DNA of 64,000 bases from Methanobrevibacter smithii ATCC 35061 (GCF_000016525.1 NC_009515.1:1638501-1702500); one strand, 5' to 3'. Shown: positions 56,704 to 63,796, numbered from the stretch's first letter. The notes: generated from the letters alone by a model not told the origin. Numbers and translations: made by a program.

Positions 56704-57129
56704 TTGGGGGTTTTATACATTAATATTGAAAAATACCCTCAATATGAATTATATAAATTCACTAAGCAGTTATATGAAAATAAAGAAGAATTAATCCCTG
56801 AAAATTGCGATAATCGTTGTGTGTTTAGTACTATTATCAATAGGTGCTATTACAGTGCTTATTTATATGTTAGTTTGTGGCTTCAGGAAGTTTATAAATT
56901 TAAACCATTGTCTAAAGAAGACTTTGGTGAAAATGAGTTTATTACAGAACATGGGCAAGTTCAATATGAACTTCTTGAGGTCAATCAGTATTCTGTTAGG
57001 AATAAACTATATGATTTATTTAATTTAAGAAAAAAAGCAGATTATGATCCTTTTTATAATATCTCTGAAGGTGAATTGGATGATGCTATGTACCTTATGG
57101 AACAAATTTTTAAAACTTTAAAAATTTGA
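56704..57129 (+). CDS. HEPN-like protein, third of a three-gene cassette
   Basis: 141 codons from TTG 56704 (or about 136 residues if ATT 56719, 8 bases after GGGGG, is the start). The helical pattern CVFSTIINRCYYSAYLYVSLWLQEVY, then EHGQVQYELL and RNKLYDLFNLRKKADYDPF followed by DAMYLMEQIFKTLK resembles HEPN domains. The R-K-K-A-D-Y is the common late motif; the R-x4-6-H ribonuclease motif is not clear. HEPN proteins act in RNA-cutting defence and toxin systems. The assignment is by pattern only. Confidence 0.55.
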   Translation: MGVLYINIEKYPQYELYKFTKQLYENKEELIPENCDNRCVFSTIINRCYYSAYLYVSLWLQEVYKFKPLSKEDFGENEFITEHGQVQYELLEVNQYSVRNKLYDLFNLRKKADYDPFYNISEGELDDAMYLMEQIFKTLKI

Positions 57130-57170
57130 GGTTTTATGGATTTATTTTTAATATTAAAAAAAGAATGGTT

Positions 57171-57503
57171 TTAGATGAAGTGGTAGTATTCTAAGAATAC
57201 TTCATCTTCATCATTGAATCTTATAAATGCTCCTTGTTTATCTTTAAATACTATTGTTGCGTTTTGTTTTTCATTTCCCCATGTTTTGCCTGTATTGTTG
57301 TTTTTCAGGTCTGTGAATGTTATGGGTTTGTTGTTTATTGTGAATATTGGTTGTTCTTTTATGAACTCGTAGTTTTCGTTTACTGTTCGGGGTATTAGTT
57401 GTTCTAGTGTTTCGTTTAGTGATTTGCAGTTGTTTTGTATTTTTATTAATTGTATTTTTTCAGCTATTTCTTTTTTTATTCTTATGCTGGTGTAGTCAGT
57501 CAT
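57171..57503 (-). CDS. Ribbon-helix-helix protein
   Basis: 110 residues. The N-terminus YTSIRIKKEIAEKIQLIKIQNNCKSLNETLEQLI is a ribbon-helix-helix DNA-binding motif, as in CopG-type regulators. The C-terminal 65 residues are beta-rich (PIFTINNKPITFTDLKNNN, ATIVFKDKQGAFIRFNDEDEVFLEYYHF). The C-terminal part could be a small antitoxin- or sensor-like domain. It lies tail-to-tail with the HEPN-like gene. Confidence 0.65.
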   Translation of the reverse strand: MTDYTSIRIKKEIAEKIQLIKIQNNCKSLNETLEQLIPRTVNENYEFIKEQPIFTINNKPITFTDLKNNNTGKTWGNEKQNATIVFKDKQGAFIRFNDEDEVFLEYYHFI

Positions 57504-57556
57504 TTTTTATCATCTTCCTTTTTTTTGGCTTATAATATAAAAAAAATATGGGGGGG

Positions 57557-57703
57557 TTAGATTAATGTTTCGTAGATGAAACTTATTAAAATAACCAACC
57601 ATATTATTAAACTTATCCAAGTATATTTTTGGTTTCTATTAATGTAGATTAATATTGCTAATATGATTAATAATATTAGTATTATGATGCTTGTTATTGT
57701 CAT
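57557..57703 (-). CDS. 48-residue single-helix membrane peptide
   Basis: ATG 57703 follows GGAGGTG (57713-57719) with a 9-base spacing, an unusually strong ribosome-binding site. The peptide starts MTITSIIILILLIILAILIY, one membrane helix, then a short polar link (NRNQKYTWIS) and a second hydrophobic run (LIIWLVILISFIYE). The shape suits a type I-like toxin or a small viral membrane protein. No family recognised. Confidence 0.6.
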   Translation of the reverse strand: MTITSIIILILLIILAILIYINRNQKYTWISLIIWLVILISFIYETLI

Positions 57704-57784
57704 TTTGTTTTTCACCTCCTTTTTAAGAAAAATTTATATAAGAAGCAATAAAAAATATAATAATTGTAAGAGGGGGTTAACCTC

Positions 57785-57868
57785 CTACTTGTGTTTTTGT
57801 CTTTTGAGTATTTCTAGGATTATACTCAAAGACAATATTATGATTTTTATTGCCTCTGATTCTGACAA
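57785..57868 (-). CDS. 27-residue peptide with strong ribosome-binding site
   Basis: TTG 57868 stands 5 bases after GGAGGTG (57874-57880). The peptide reads SESEAIKIIILSLSIILEIL followed by a basic tail KRQKHK, an amphipathic or membrane helix. A TATA-like TTTATATAC on the minus strand (57917-57926 region) lies upstream. The AGGGGGTTAACCTCCT dyad at 57771-57786 covers its 3' end. It may be a real peptide or a leader for the 48-residue ORF downstream. Confidence 0.45.
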   Translation of the reverse strand: MSESEAIKIIILSLSIILEILKRQKHK

Positions 57869-58228
57869 CTTTTCACCTCCATGTATTTCTATTATTATAT
57901 TGTACTACATAGTATATAAAGGTTTCTATTTTTTTAATTAAAAATATCAATACATTTTAATAACAAAAAAAGATAAAAAATATTCATTATAAAAATGAAC
58001 AATAACCTAACAGTTCACAAAACTAATTAAACACCAAAATTTAGAACACAATGCGTTTCATTTTTTCATACTGAATAATGTTTAGTGTTTCATTATTTTC
58101 ATTGAATATACTGTATTTTTAAGGTTTATTTTTTGAATAGAAACATTTATATTAACTTATAACATAAATATAAAAACAAGAATAAAAAAACTTTTTTGAA
58201 GAGTAAAATTGTAGAGGTTATATAAATC
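57869..58228. promoter_or_regulatory. Gap of 360 bases with divergent promoters
   Basis: AT-rich without an ORF I would call. The left part holds a minus-strand promoter (ACCTTTATATAC) for the two peptides. The right part has TTTATATT near 58145 and AGAGGTTATA before the RhuM-like ATG. Nothing else stands out. Confidence 0.4.
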
Positions 58229-58660
58229 ATGGTGGAAAGTAATCTTATTGAAACATTTTTATATAAAAGTGAAGATGGGCCAGTATCAATTAAAGTTATC
58301 ATTGATCAAGAAAACGAAACATTATGGGCAACACAAAAAACAATGGCTAATTTATTTAATAAAACACCAAAAAACATTAGTAAACATTTAAATAATATCT
58401 TTGATAGTGGAGAACTTGTTAAAGATGAAGTAACTGTTAATCCAAACGATTCCACTATTAGTGGAATCGTTATTAAAATTAATCCTGAAGCAAATACTCA
58501 ACCCATACTCTATAATTTAGATGCTATGATTTCCGTAGGCTATCGCGTCAATAGTAAAGAAGCTACACAGTTCAGTAAATGGTCCAATACTATTTTAAAT
58601 CAAAAAAAGAAACGGAATGTTACACCAGATTTTCTAGCTGATACAGTAATAAAAATTTGA
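58229..58660 (+). CDS. RhuM-like protein, short form
   Basis: 143 residues matching the N-terminal part of RhuM/virulence proteins: IDQENETLWATQKTMANLFNKTPKNISKHLNNIFDSGEL, NLDAMISVGYRVNSKEATQFSKWSNTIL. The usual family has over 300 residues; here it ends soon after the KWS segment with KKKRNVTPDFLADTVIKI. It is therefore truncated or rearranged. A perfect 12-bp inverted repeat lies inside the gene (58445-58471). RhuM genes are common cargo of mobile elements; the function is unknown. Confidence 0.6.
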   Translation: MVESNLIETFLYKSEDGPVSIKVIIDQENETLWATQKTMANLFNKTPKNISKHLNNIFDSGELVKDEVTVNPNDSTISGIVIKINPEANTQPILYNLDAMISVGYRVNSKEATQFSKWSNTILNQKKKRNVTPDFLADTVIKI

Positions 58661-58720
58661 TAAGACAGTTAAATACAAAATGTAAATTGTAATAAATGAG
58701 TATTGAGGGGTAAAAATATC

Positions 58721-59944
58721 ATGTCACAAGATTTCCCAGAAAGTCCTTTTGAACCAGGGAGACCAGTATCTCCAGATAATTTTAAAGGAAGAAAAGAAGA
58801 TATCAACAAAATTATAAAATATTTACCTAAAGTTAAAAATCAAGGAGCTCCCGAACATTTTTTCATAACTGGAAAGAGAGGAATGGGTAAAACATCATTT
58901 ATAAATTATGTTTCAAGAAAAGCAGAAGATGATTTTCAAATGATTCCAATCCATATTAACAATGGTGGTGGAAAAACTATTGATGAATTAATACAAAAGT
59001 TACTTGATGGATTATTAAAAGAATTTAAAAAGGATTATTTAGGTAAAAGTGTAATTGATAAAATTTTGAATAATATTAATGAATTTAAAGTTGCAGGGAC
59101 TGGAGTATCTTTAAAAGATAATGATACTAATTTAATTCATAATATTAAAAAACATTTTGCAGATTTTTTGATTACTACTTGTAAAGAATTACCTGAAGAT
59201 TATGGAATATTTATTGTTGTTGATGATCTTAATGGTTTATCTGATAATGAAGAGTTTACAGATTGGTATAAAGGATTATCTGAAACATTATTGGTTAATG
59301 AATATCATATGCCTGTTGTTTTCACATTAATAAGTTACCCTCATGAATTTGAAAAATTATGTTCAATTAATGAATCATTTTCTAGAATGTTTAATTTAAT
59401 TGAAATTGATAATTTAGAGGATAATGATATTGAAGATTTCTTCACAACTTCATTTAATAATGTAGGCATTGAGTTTGAAGATGGATATAATTCTATAGAA
59501 CCTATGGTTTATTTTTCATGGGGTATGCCTTTAATAATGCAACAAATTGGTGATTCAATTTTTTGGAATGCTCAAGATAATTTAAAAATAAATGAATCTA
59601 TAGTATTTTCTGGTATTACTGATGCAACAGATGAATTAGCTAAAAAACAATTAAAATCCAAATTAAATAAAATTAGAAGCGATACATATATTGATATTTT
59701 TCTTAAATTAGGGGAAAATAGATTAATGGATTTTAAAAAATCAGATGTGAAAAATATTTTGACAAATGGGGAGAAGAGAGCTTTTAATGATTTTTTAAAG
59801 AGAGCTAAAGACCTTGGGATTATAGAGTCTATTGGGAGAGAAAATAGTGGGGAATATGGTTTTGTAAATAGATTATACTTTACATATTTTATGATGTTAT
59901 CAGAACAAAAAAAGGTTGAAAAAGAACAATTAAATGCAAAATAA
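58721..59944 (+). CDS. AAA ATPase (ORC/NTPase-like)
   Basis: About 407 residues from ATG 58721, with GAGGGG 12 bases before it. Walker A is GKRGMGKTS in FITGKRGMGKTSFINYVS, Walker B is IFIVVDDL in YGIFIVVDDLNGLSD, and a likely sensor stretch is VVFTLISYPHEF. The C-terminal 120 residues form a winged-helix-like part (LKLGENRLMDFKKSDVKNILTN, AKDLGIIESIGREN). It looks like archaeal ORC/Cdc6-related or STAND-type ATPases found in mobile elements. Replication initiator, DNA transport or defence are all possible. Confidence 0.7.
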   Translation: MSQDFPESPFEPGRPVSPDNFKGRKEDINKIIKYLPKVKNQGAPEHFFITGKRGMGKTSFINYVSRKAEDDFQMIPIHINNGGGKTIDELIQKLLDGLLKEFKKDYLGKSVIDKILNNINEFKVAGTGVSLKDNDTNLIHNIKKHFADFLITTCKELPEDYGIFIVVDDLNGLSDNEEFTDWYKGLSETLLVNEYHMPVVFTLISYPHEFEKLCSINESFSRMFNLIEIDNLEDNDIEDFFTTSFNNVGIEFEDGYNSIEPMVYFSWGMPLIMQQIGDSIFWNAQDNLKINESIVFSGITDATDELAKKQLKSKLNKIRSDTYIDIFLKLGENRLMDFKKSDVKNILTNGEKRAFNDFLKRAKDLGIIESIGRENSGEYGFVNRLYFTYFMMLSEQKKVEKEQLNAK

Positions 59945-59981
59945 GTAAATGTAATTCCTAGTTGATGAGGGGGTCTGTGAT

Positions 59982-60043
59982 GCGGCAACATCTCGCCTCT
60001 CAAAAACTAGAGGCTACAAAAAATAGATACCACGAGTTGATAA
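59982..60043 (+). repeat. Structured element copy 1 (GCGGCAAC...CCACGAGTTGATAA)
   Basis: It opens with GCGGCAAC (59982-59989), contains the hairpin GCCTCT/AGAGGC (59995-60000 and 60009-60014) and ends with CCACGAGTTG-A-TAA (60030-60043). Its frame matches a second copy at 60428-60473 in start, inner hairpin and end. The two copies flank the AbrB-like gene. Confidence 0.5.
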
Positions 60044-60122
60044 AAATTTTAGTAACCAATACTATTTATTATAAAAAAAGATATTTAATATTTACTAAAA
60101 ATATTTGTGAAGGATTAACTGA

Positions 60123-60296
60123 TTATTTTTCAGCTTTTTCAATAGATACAGTTATTCCTTCATCAATATTTACAATCCAATGTAATGAATCCCCCAGTTC
60201 TAATTCTAATAATTTTATCACATCTTGGGGGACTATTGACCTAATAGAATTAGGTCCGCCTTTACTTAATTTTGTTGTATATTCTAAAATAGGCAT
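60123..60296 (-). CDS. AbrB/MazE-like DNA-binding protein
   Basis: 57 residues on the minus strand, hidden under a longer plus-strand frame. The text LEYTTKLSKGGPNSIRSIVPQDVIKLLELELGDSLHW followed by VNIDEGITVSIEKAEK is the swapped-hairpin AbrB fold (R-SIVPQDVIKLL-x-GD). GGAGG lies almost directly before the ATG. Such proteins are antitoxins or transition-state regulators. A perfect dyad covers its promoter, suggesting self-repression. No toxin partner gene is adjacent on the same strand. Confidence 0.75.
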   Translation of the reverse strand: MPILEYTTKLSKGGPNSIRSIVPQDVIKLLELELGDSLHWIVNIDEGITVSIEKAEK

Positions 60297-60344
60297 ACCT
60301 CCATTTTTATATTTCTTATATAATATATTCTGTTTTGCAGTATA

Positions 60345-60373
60345 TATATTTACCTTTAATAAAGGTAAATATA
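60345..60373. promoter_or_regulatory. Perfect 13-bp dyad over the AbrB-like promoter
   Basis: Arms 60345-60357 and 60361-60373 (core TTTACCTTT/AAAGGTAAA) pair perfectly around AAT. On the minus strand a TATA-like TATATAAAG (about 60384-60392) lies 15-20 bases upstream, so the dyad covers the expected start site of the AbrB-like gene. It is a strong operator candidate. Confidence 0.6.
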
Positions 60374-60427
60374 ATAACCTTTATATAGTATTAAGTATAA
60401 TAGTTATTTGAAGAAGAAAAAATCAGA

Positions 60428-60473
60428 GCGGCAACTCTGAAGAAGATCTTCTAAAAAATCCACGAGTTGGTAA
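60428..60473 (+). repeat. Structured element copy 2, leader of the rightward operon
   Basis: It starts GCGGCAAC (60428-60435), holds the palindrome AGAAGATCTTCT (60441-60452) and ends CCACGAGTTG-G-TAA (60460-60473). CAACTC (60432-60437) can pair with GAGTTG (60464-60469), closing a nested hairpin that ends 6 bases before the ATG at 60475. It could mask the ribosome-binding site of the first operon gene. Confidence 0.5.
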
Positions 60474-60474
60474 T

Positions 60475-60618
60475 ATGGATAATAATAAGATTGAAGTTTT
60501 TGGAAGGTTAACTTCCAAAGAAGAAATTGAACATGTATTTTTAAAAGCAAAAAGGCTTCAGGCTCAAAACAGAGTCTATGAAGAAGAACTCCAAAAATTC
60601 AGGAGTGTGGGCGTATGA
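60475..60618 (+). CDS. 47-residue unknown protein, first of the rightward operon
   Basis: ATG 60475 to TGA 60616-60618. It is a charged helical peptide (NKIEVFGRLTSKEEIEHVFLKAKRLQAQ, then YEEELQKFRS). Its stop overlaps the next ATG (ATGA at 60615-60618), so translation is coupled. No family recognised. Confidence 0.6.
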   Translation: MDNNKIEVFGRLTSKEEIEHVFLKAKRLQAQNRVYEEELQKFRSVGV

Positions 60619-60839
60619 GTTGCAGATACAACAACTCAATGTATACGATTACTCCACCTGAAGATGAGGTCGAGTTTGATTATCTTGAACAGATATTATT
60701 GTCTGAGGATTATGAAACACAGGAAGAAATAGATCATAGGTTGGCTGATGAATATAAGCAATTTCAAATCTATGAATTGTCTGATGATCAAATGTTGGAG
60801 TTTGCTCGTGCAGGTGAACTAGCTTACGGGGGTAAATGA
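60615..60839 (+). CDS. Small acidic unknown protein
   Basis: 74 residues, very acidic: PPEDEVEFDYLEQILLSEDYETQEEIDHRLADEYKQF. Overlap with the upstream stop is ATGA. No motif recognised. Small acidic proteins of this kind are common early genes of viruses, some acting as DNA mimics (inference). Confidence 0.6.
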   Translation: MSCRYNNSMYTITPPEDEVEFDYLEQILLSEDYETQEEIDHRLADEYKQFQIYELSDDQMLEFARAGELAYGGK

Positions 60840-61115
60840 ATGTTCACTCCTGAATTTTGGAAAAATGAAAACAAGATTGGTAATGCGTTATATCGTATAA
60901 ACCAGTCACAGTACAAAGATTACTGTGAAATAGATGAACTGTTCGTATTTCTAGCACAGGAATATCCTGAACAAAGAGAATTGTTCGAAACATTATACGG
61001 GGAGTATGCAGAGTATGTTGAAGAACAAACCAGATTAAGGGAATTGAAAGATTTCCTTAATACTCCTGGTATGAAAAAAGAAGTTAAGTATAAAGTGTTG
61101 GAGGCTCAATTATGA
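60840..61115 (+). CDS. Unknown helical protein
   Basis: 91 residues, acidic and helical (IDELFVFLAQEYPEQRELFETLYGEYAEYVEEQ, then LRELKDFLNTPGMKKEVKYKVLEAQL). It starts directly after the stop of the previous gene and overlaps the next by ATGA. No family recognised. Confidence 0.6.
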   Translation: MFTPEFWKNENKIGNALYRINQSQYKDYCEIDELFVFLAQEYPEQRELFETLYGEYAEYVEEQTRLRELKDFLNTPGMKKEVKYKVLEAQL

Positions 61116-61291
61116 GTCTCTTCAACAATAAACCTACTCCAGTTAGACTTCATAAAAAAGTGTCCTGGAGAGAAAAGTATGAAGTTGAAATAATCTTTGC
61201 AAAAGGAATAATTTTAATAATTTTATTATTCATTTTTGCATTCCTTGTAGTAGGGCCTATGGATCCTTATAATAATGGGTGTTTAGTATGA
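61112..61291 (+). CDS. 59-residue single-helix membrane protein
   Basis: ATG 61112 overlaps the previous stop. A basic, cytosolic first half (NKPTPVRLHKKVSWREKYEVE) is followed by one membrane helix (GIILIILLFIFAFLVVGP) and a short outside tail. Both ends overlap neighbours by ATGA. A small viral membrane protein is likely. Confidence 0.65.
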   Translation: MSLFNNKPTPVRLHKKVSWREKYEVEIIFAKGIILIILLFIFAFLVVGPMDPYNNGCLV

Positions 61292-61587
61292 TTACTTATG
61301 ATCAGCAAAACAGGTTTTACAATCAATTATTAGGAATTGTTGAAAAAATGGGCGGACGTATTTCTGCTCATGGAAACTTACATGGTATTTTCTTATCTGT
61401 AATTGTTTTTCATGACAGTACTTATGAGAACACACGTGATATTATGAATACTTTACAGGAACTGTGTGGTGGTGAAATCCAGTATCATGACTACTGGGTG
61501 TCAAAAAGTTTCATTCCACACTCTCAAGCATCTTTGGAAAATATTGATGAAAACAAAGTATTGGAGATTATTGAGGAGGAATTTTAA
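61288..61587 (+). CDS. Unknown protein of the rightward operon
   Basis: 99 residues from ATG 61288, which overlaps the upstream stop as ATGA; the frame is open to 61279 but the overlap start fits the operon pattern. Mixed alpha/beta text: YNQLLGIVEKMGGRISAHGNLHGIFLSVIVFHDSTYENTRDIMNTLQELCGGEIQYHDYWV. No family recognised. Confidence 0.6.
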   Translation: MITYDQQNRFYNQLLGIVEKMGGRISAHGNLHGIFLSVIVFHDSTYENTRDIMNTLQELCGGEIQYHDYWVSKSFIPHSQASLENIDENKVLEIIEEEF

Positions 61588-61904
61588 TGGAGAAAGAACT
61601 ATTTACTGAAGAAATCATAAACAAAAAAGAGTTAAAGGAGAAATTAACTAATGCAATCCACTTTTTAGACCATAATGTAGATGCTAAAAATCCTGCAGAA
61701 TTGAATTCATTTTTTGATATGATCTTTAAACATATTGTACAGAAAAATCAAGTTAGAATAGTTAAAGCACTGATGGAAGAGTTATGTGCTGAAAAAAATA
61801 TAGATTACGATGAATATATTCTGAACACCATGTTTAGAAAAATAAGTGAAAATGAACAGTTAAAAGAAATTAGGGATTTGATGAAAAAGTCGATGAATAT
61901 GTAA
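61587..61904 (+). CDS. Unknown helical protein of the rightward operon
   Basis: 105 residues from ATG 61587, which shares its A with the preceding TAA. Helical, charged text: KELKEKLTNAIHFLDHNVDAKNPAELNSFFDMIF and LMEELCAEKNIDYDEYILNTMFRKISENEQLKEI. No family recognised. Confidence 0.6.
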   Translation: MEKELFTEEIINKKELKEKLTNAIHFLDHNVDAKNPAELNSFFDMIFKHIVQKNQVRIVKALMEELCAEKNIDYDEYILNTMFRKISENEQLKEIRDLMKKSMNM

Positions 61905-61923
61905 AAAGGGGGATTATTTTTTT

Positions 61924-62535
61924 ATGACTATATATCAGAAAATTGCAGGAATTCAAAAGAATCTCCTGCATAAAAAATTACCTAAAAGTGGGTACAATAA
62001 ATTTGGGAAATTTAAGTACTATGAATTAGAAGATATTTTGCCTGCAATCTTTTGTGAATGTTATGAACAGGAGTTATTCATTGAGTTTTCATTTACAAAT
62101 GAATTGGCTCAATTGAAAATCAGAAATTGGAATGAACCTGGGGAATCTGTCATCACCAGTGTTCCTATGCCTGAAATAGTTGCTTTAAATAAAGGTATGA
62201 ATGTAATGCAAAGTGAAGGCAGTTACATTACTTACTTAAAAAGATATTTATTAGCAAACATGTTTCTAATTGTTGAAAAAGATGTTGTGGATTCTGATAA
62301 AATTAATGTTAAAACTGCTAAGGGTAGTTCTGCAAGAACTGAGAAAGTTGAGGCTACTGGTGCTGTGCAGAAAATCCGCGAGTATATTCATAAAAAGGAC
62401 AGTTCACTGGAAATAACTCCATCTATGATTAATACTCATAGAATGAAGTTATTCAAAGATGGTGAACTGACCAAAGCTGAAAACAAAGAAGCATATAACT
62501 GGTTTAAAAATCAAGAAAAAGAGGTTGCTGTTTAA
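61924..62535 (+). CDS. ERF-family single-strand annealing protein
   Basis: 203 residues. The N-terminal ~120 residues fit the ERF superfamily: IYQKIAGIQKNLLHKKLPKSGYNKFGKFKYYELEDILPAIF, then IRNWNEPGESVITSVPMPE and GMNVMQSEGSYITYLKRYLLANMFLI. ERF proteins pair complementary DNA strands during viral replication or recombination. GGGGGAT precedes the ATG. It is the clearest replication gene in the element and supports a viral origin. Confidence 0.75.
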   Translation: MTIYQKIAGIQKNLLHKKLPKSGYNKFGKFKYYELEDILPAIFCECYEQELFIEFSFTNELAQLKIRNWNEPGESVITSVPMPEIVALNKGMNVMQSEGSYITYLKRYLLANMFLIVEKDVVDSDKINVKTAKGSSARTEKVEATGAVQKIREYIHKKDSSLEITPSMINTHRMKLFKDGELTKAENKEAYNWFKNQEKEVAV

Positions 62536-62537
62536 TT

Positions 62538-62732
62538 ATGGAACCTAAGGTAGAAATAATATTCATACAATTCAAGGCATCAGGAAATACTGGATCCAAT
62601 ACTGTGAACTGGGACAGTATAGATGGATGGTGGTGTAGTTGTGAAGATTATTTCTACCGACATCAAAAAGTAGAACATTATAAATGCAAACATATTAAAA
62701 AAGCAGAAAAAATGTTAGGTGTAAGAGTATGA
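62538..62732 (+). CDS. SWIM-type zinc finger small protein
   Basis: 64 residues. WWCSCEDYFYRHQKVEHYKCKHIKKAEKML has the CxC-x(n)-CxH pattern of the SWIM zinc finger, usually a DNA- or protein-binding module in recombination factors and transposases. It follows the ERF gene by 2 bases and overlaps the next by ATGA. Confidence 0.7.
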   Translation: MEPKVEIIFIQFKASGNTGSNTVNWDSIDGWWCSCEDYFYRHQKVEHYKCKHIKKAEKMLGVRV

Positions 62733-62983
62733 ATACTCAGGATAATTTCCCTGAAGTGGTATCTGGTAGGATTACTACAAGGGCAAAAAAGTTAATGGAA
62801 AAGTATGGTTTAACTGTACGTTTCTGCGTGGAACATTGCATTGATATGTATGTGAGTAAACAAAATCAAAGGTTAATTGAAAAGGACCAGTTAAAAGAGG
62901 AAATCAGGTCTTTAAAATTAGATTTAATTGCAAAGGAAATGCAATTAGAAACTGTCATGAAAGAGTTAGGTGATGATGTATGA
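62729..62983 (+). CDS. Small DNA-binding-like coiled-coil protein
   Basis: 84 residues: SGRITTRAKKLMEKYGLTVRFCVEHCIDMYVSKQN suggests a short ribbon-helix-helix-like start, then a coiled coil (RLIEKDQLKEEIRSLKLDLIAKEMQLETVMKEL). It overlaps both neighbours by ATGA. A regulator or structural partner of the next protein is plausible. Confidence 0.55.
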   Translation: MNTQDNFPEVVSGRITTRAKKLMEKYGLTVRFCVEHCIDMYVSKQNQRLIEKDQLKEEIRSLKLDLIAKEMQLETVMKELGDDV

Positions 62984-63399
62984 GTGAAAAAATACAGGTT
63001 TCATTCATGGTTGATTCTGAAGTATGGAGGGAAGCTAAAAACAAACTGGGGACAACCAGAAGTGAGTTTTTAGAAGAGCAGTTAAGATTAGCTATTGATT
63101 TATCTGAAGATGAGGAAAATAGTTTGAGAAAAGAGATAGCTGAGTTGCAAAATGAGATTAATGCTCGTGAATCAAGATTATGTAAGATTCGTGCTGAGCG
63201 TTTAGAACATGAAAGAAGTGTAAATGTCTTTGATGGGGTGATGGGTACAGTTAATAGGATTGTTGATAATGCTGGTTTTATTGGTAAAGATCAGCTGAAG
63301 AATATTAGTAAGCAGCAAGAAGTTCCGTATAAGTCATTATTGGATCATGTGTATGATTTGGGTTATGATGTTCGGAATTATGGTTTGGTGATAAAATGA
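62980..63399 (+). CDS. Ribbon-helix-helix and coiled-coil protein
   Basis: 139 residues. Residues 1-40 (IQVSFMVDSEVWREAKNKLGTTRSEFLEEQLRLA) form a ribbon-helix-helix DNA-binding motif. A coiled coil (about 45-80, SLRKEIAELQNEINARESRLC) and a C-terminal small domain (FIGKDQLKNISKQQEVPYKSLLDHVYDLGYDV) follow. It is the last gene before the twin palindromes at 63,402 and 63,509, which makes it the leading candidate for their binding protein. Confidence 0.65.
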   Translation: MSEKIQVSFMVDSEVWREAKNKLGTTRSEFLEEQLRLAIDLSEDEENSLRKEIAELQNEINARESRLCKIRAERLEHERSVNVFDGVMGTVNRIVDNAGFIGKDQLKNISKQQEVPYKSLLDHVYDLGYDVRNYGLVIK

Positions 63400-63401
63400 T
63401 T

Positions 63402-63528
63402 TGTAAACATTTATGTTTACATTTTTCCGAAGAACCTGTAGGAAACCACGTACGTGCACGTACGTACGTACGTATACGTACGTAATTCACTATAAATATT
63501 TTTTAAATTGTAAACATTTATGTTTACA
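63402..63528. promoter_or_regulatory. Twin palindromes around an alternating CGTA tract and promoter
   Basis: TGTAAACATTTATGTTTACA occurs exactly twice, at 63402-63421 and 63509-63528, each a perfect 9-bp dyad around TT. Between them a 38-base strictly alternating pyrimidine-purine tract (63447-63484) is built of CGTA/CACG units. TATAAATATT (63491-63500) is a TATA box placing transcription start inside the second palindrome. The set looks like an operator-promoter, a replication start, or both. Confidence 0.65.
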
Positions 63529-63550
63529 TTTTTTTAAGGAGAGATAAAAA

Positions 63551-63796
63551 ATGAATAAACCAGTTTTTAATATTGTTGAAACGGATTATGATGTTTCTAA
63601 AGGTGAAGAAACATATTTGAAATTCAGGAGAGATTATAAACATGAATTAAATATCTCTGTTGATGAGTTGCAGAAAAGGTATGGATTAACTCGACATCAA
63701 AAAGATTCCTTTGTGAAAAGAATCATTTGTGAAGATCATGTTAGGCGTTATGGGGGAAATAACTTCCAAACTAGGTTAAAAAAGGTGGAATCATGA
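63551..63796 (+). CDS. Small basic unknown protein
   Basis: 81 residues. AAGGAGAG precedes the ATG. The text VDELQKRYGLTRHQKDSFVKRIICEDHVRRYGG suggests a helix-turn-helix. It starts a new operon under the palindrome promoter and overlaps the next gene by ATGA. No family recognised. Confidence 0.55.
   Translation: MNKPVFNIVETDYDVSKGEETYLKFRRDYKHELNISVDELQKRYGLTRHQKDSFVKRIICEDHVRRYGGNNFQTRLKKVES

Noticed and set aside
59962-60411. 149-residue plus-strand frame after the AAA ATPase gene
   Set aside because: It lies opposite the AbrB-like gene, whose family match and operator dyad are convincing; its own product is low-complexity with no ribosome-binding site.
63305-63490. 61-residue minus-strand frame with YVRIRTYVRARTW
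   Set aside because: It is produced by the alternating CGTA tract, which is open in several frames; no ribosome-binding site.
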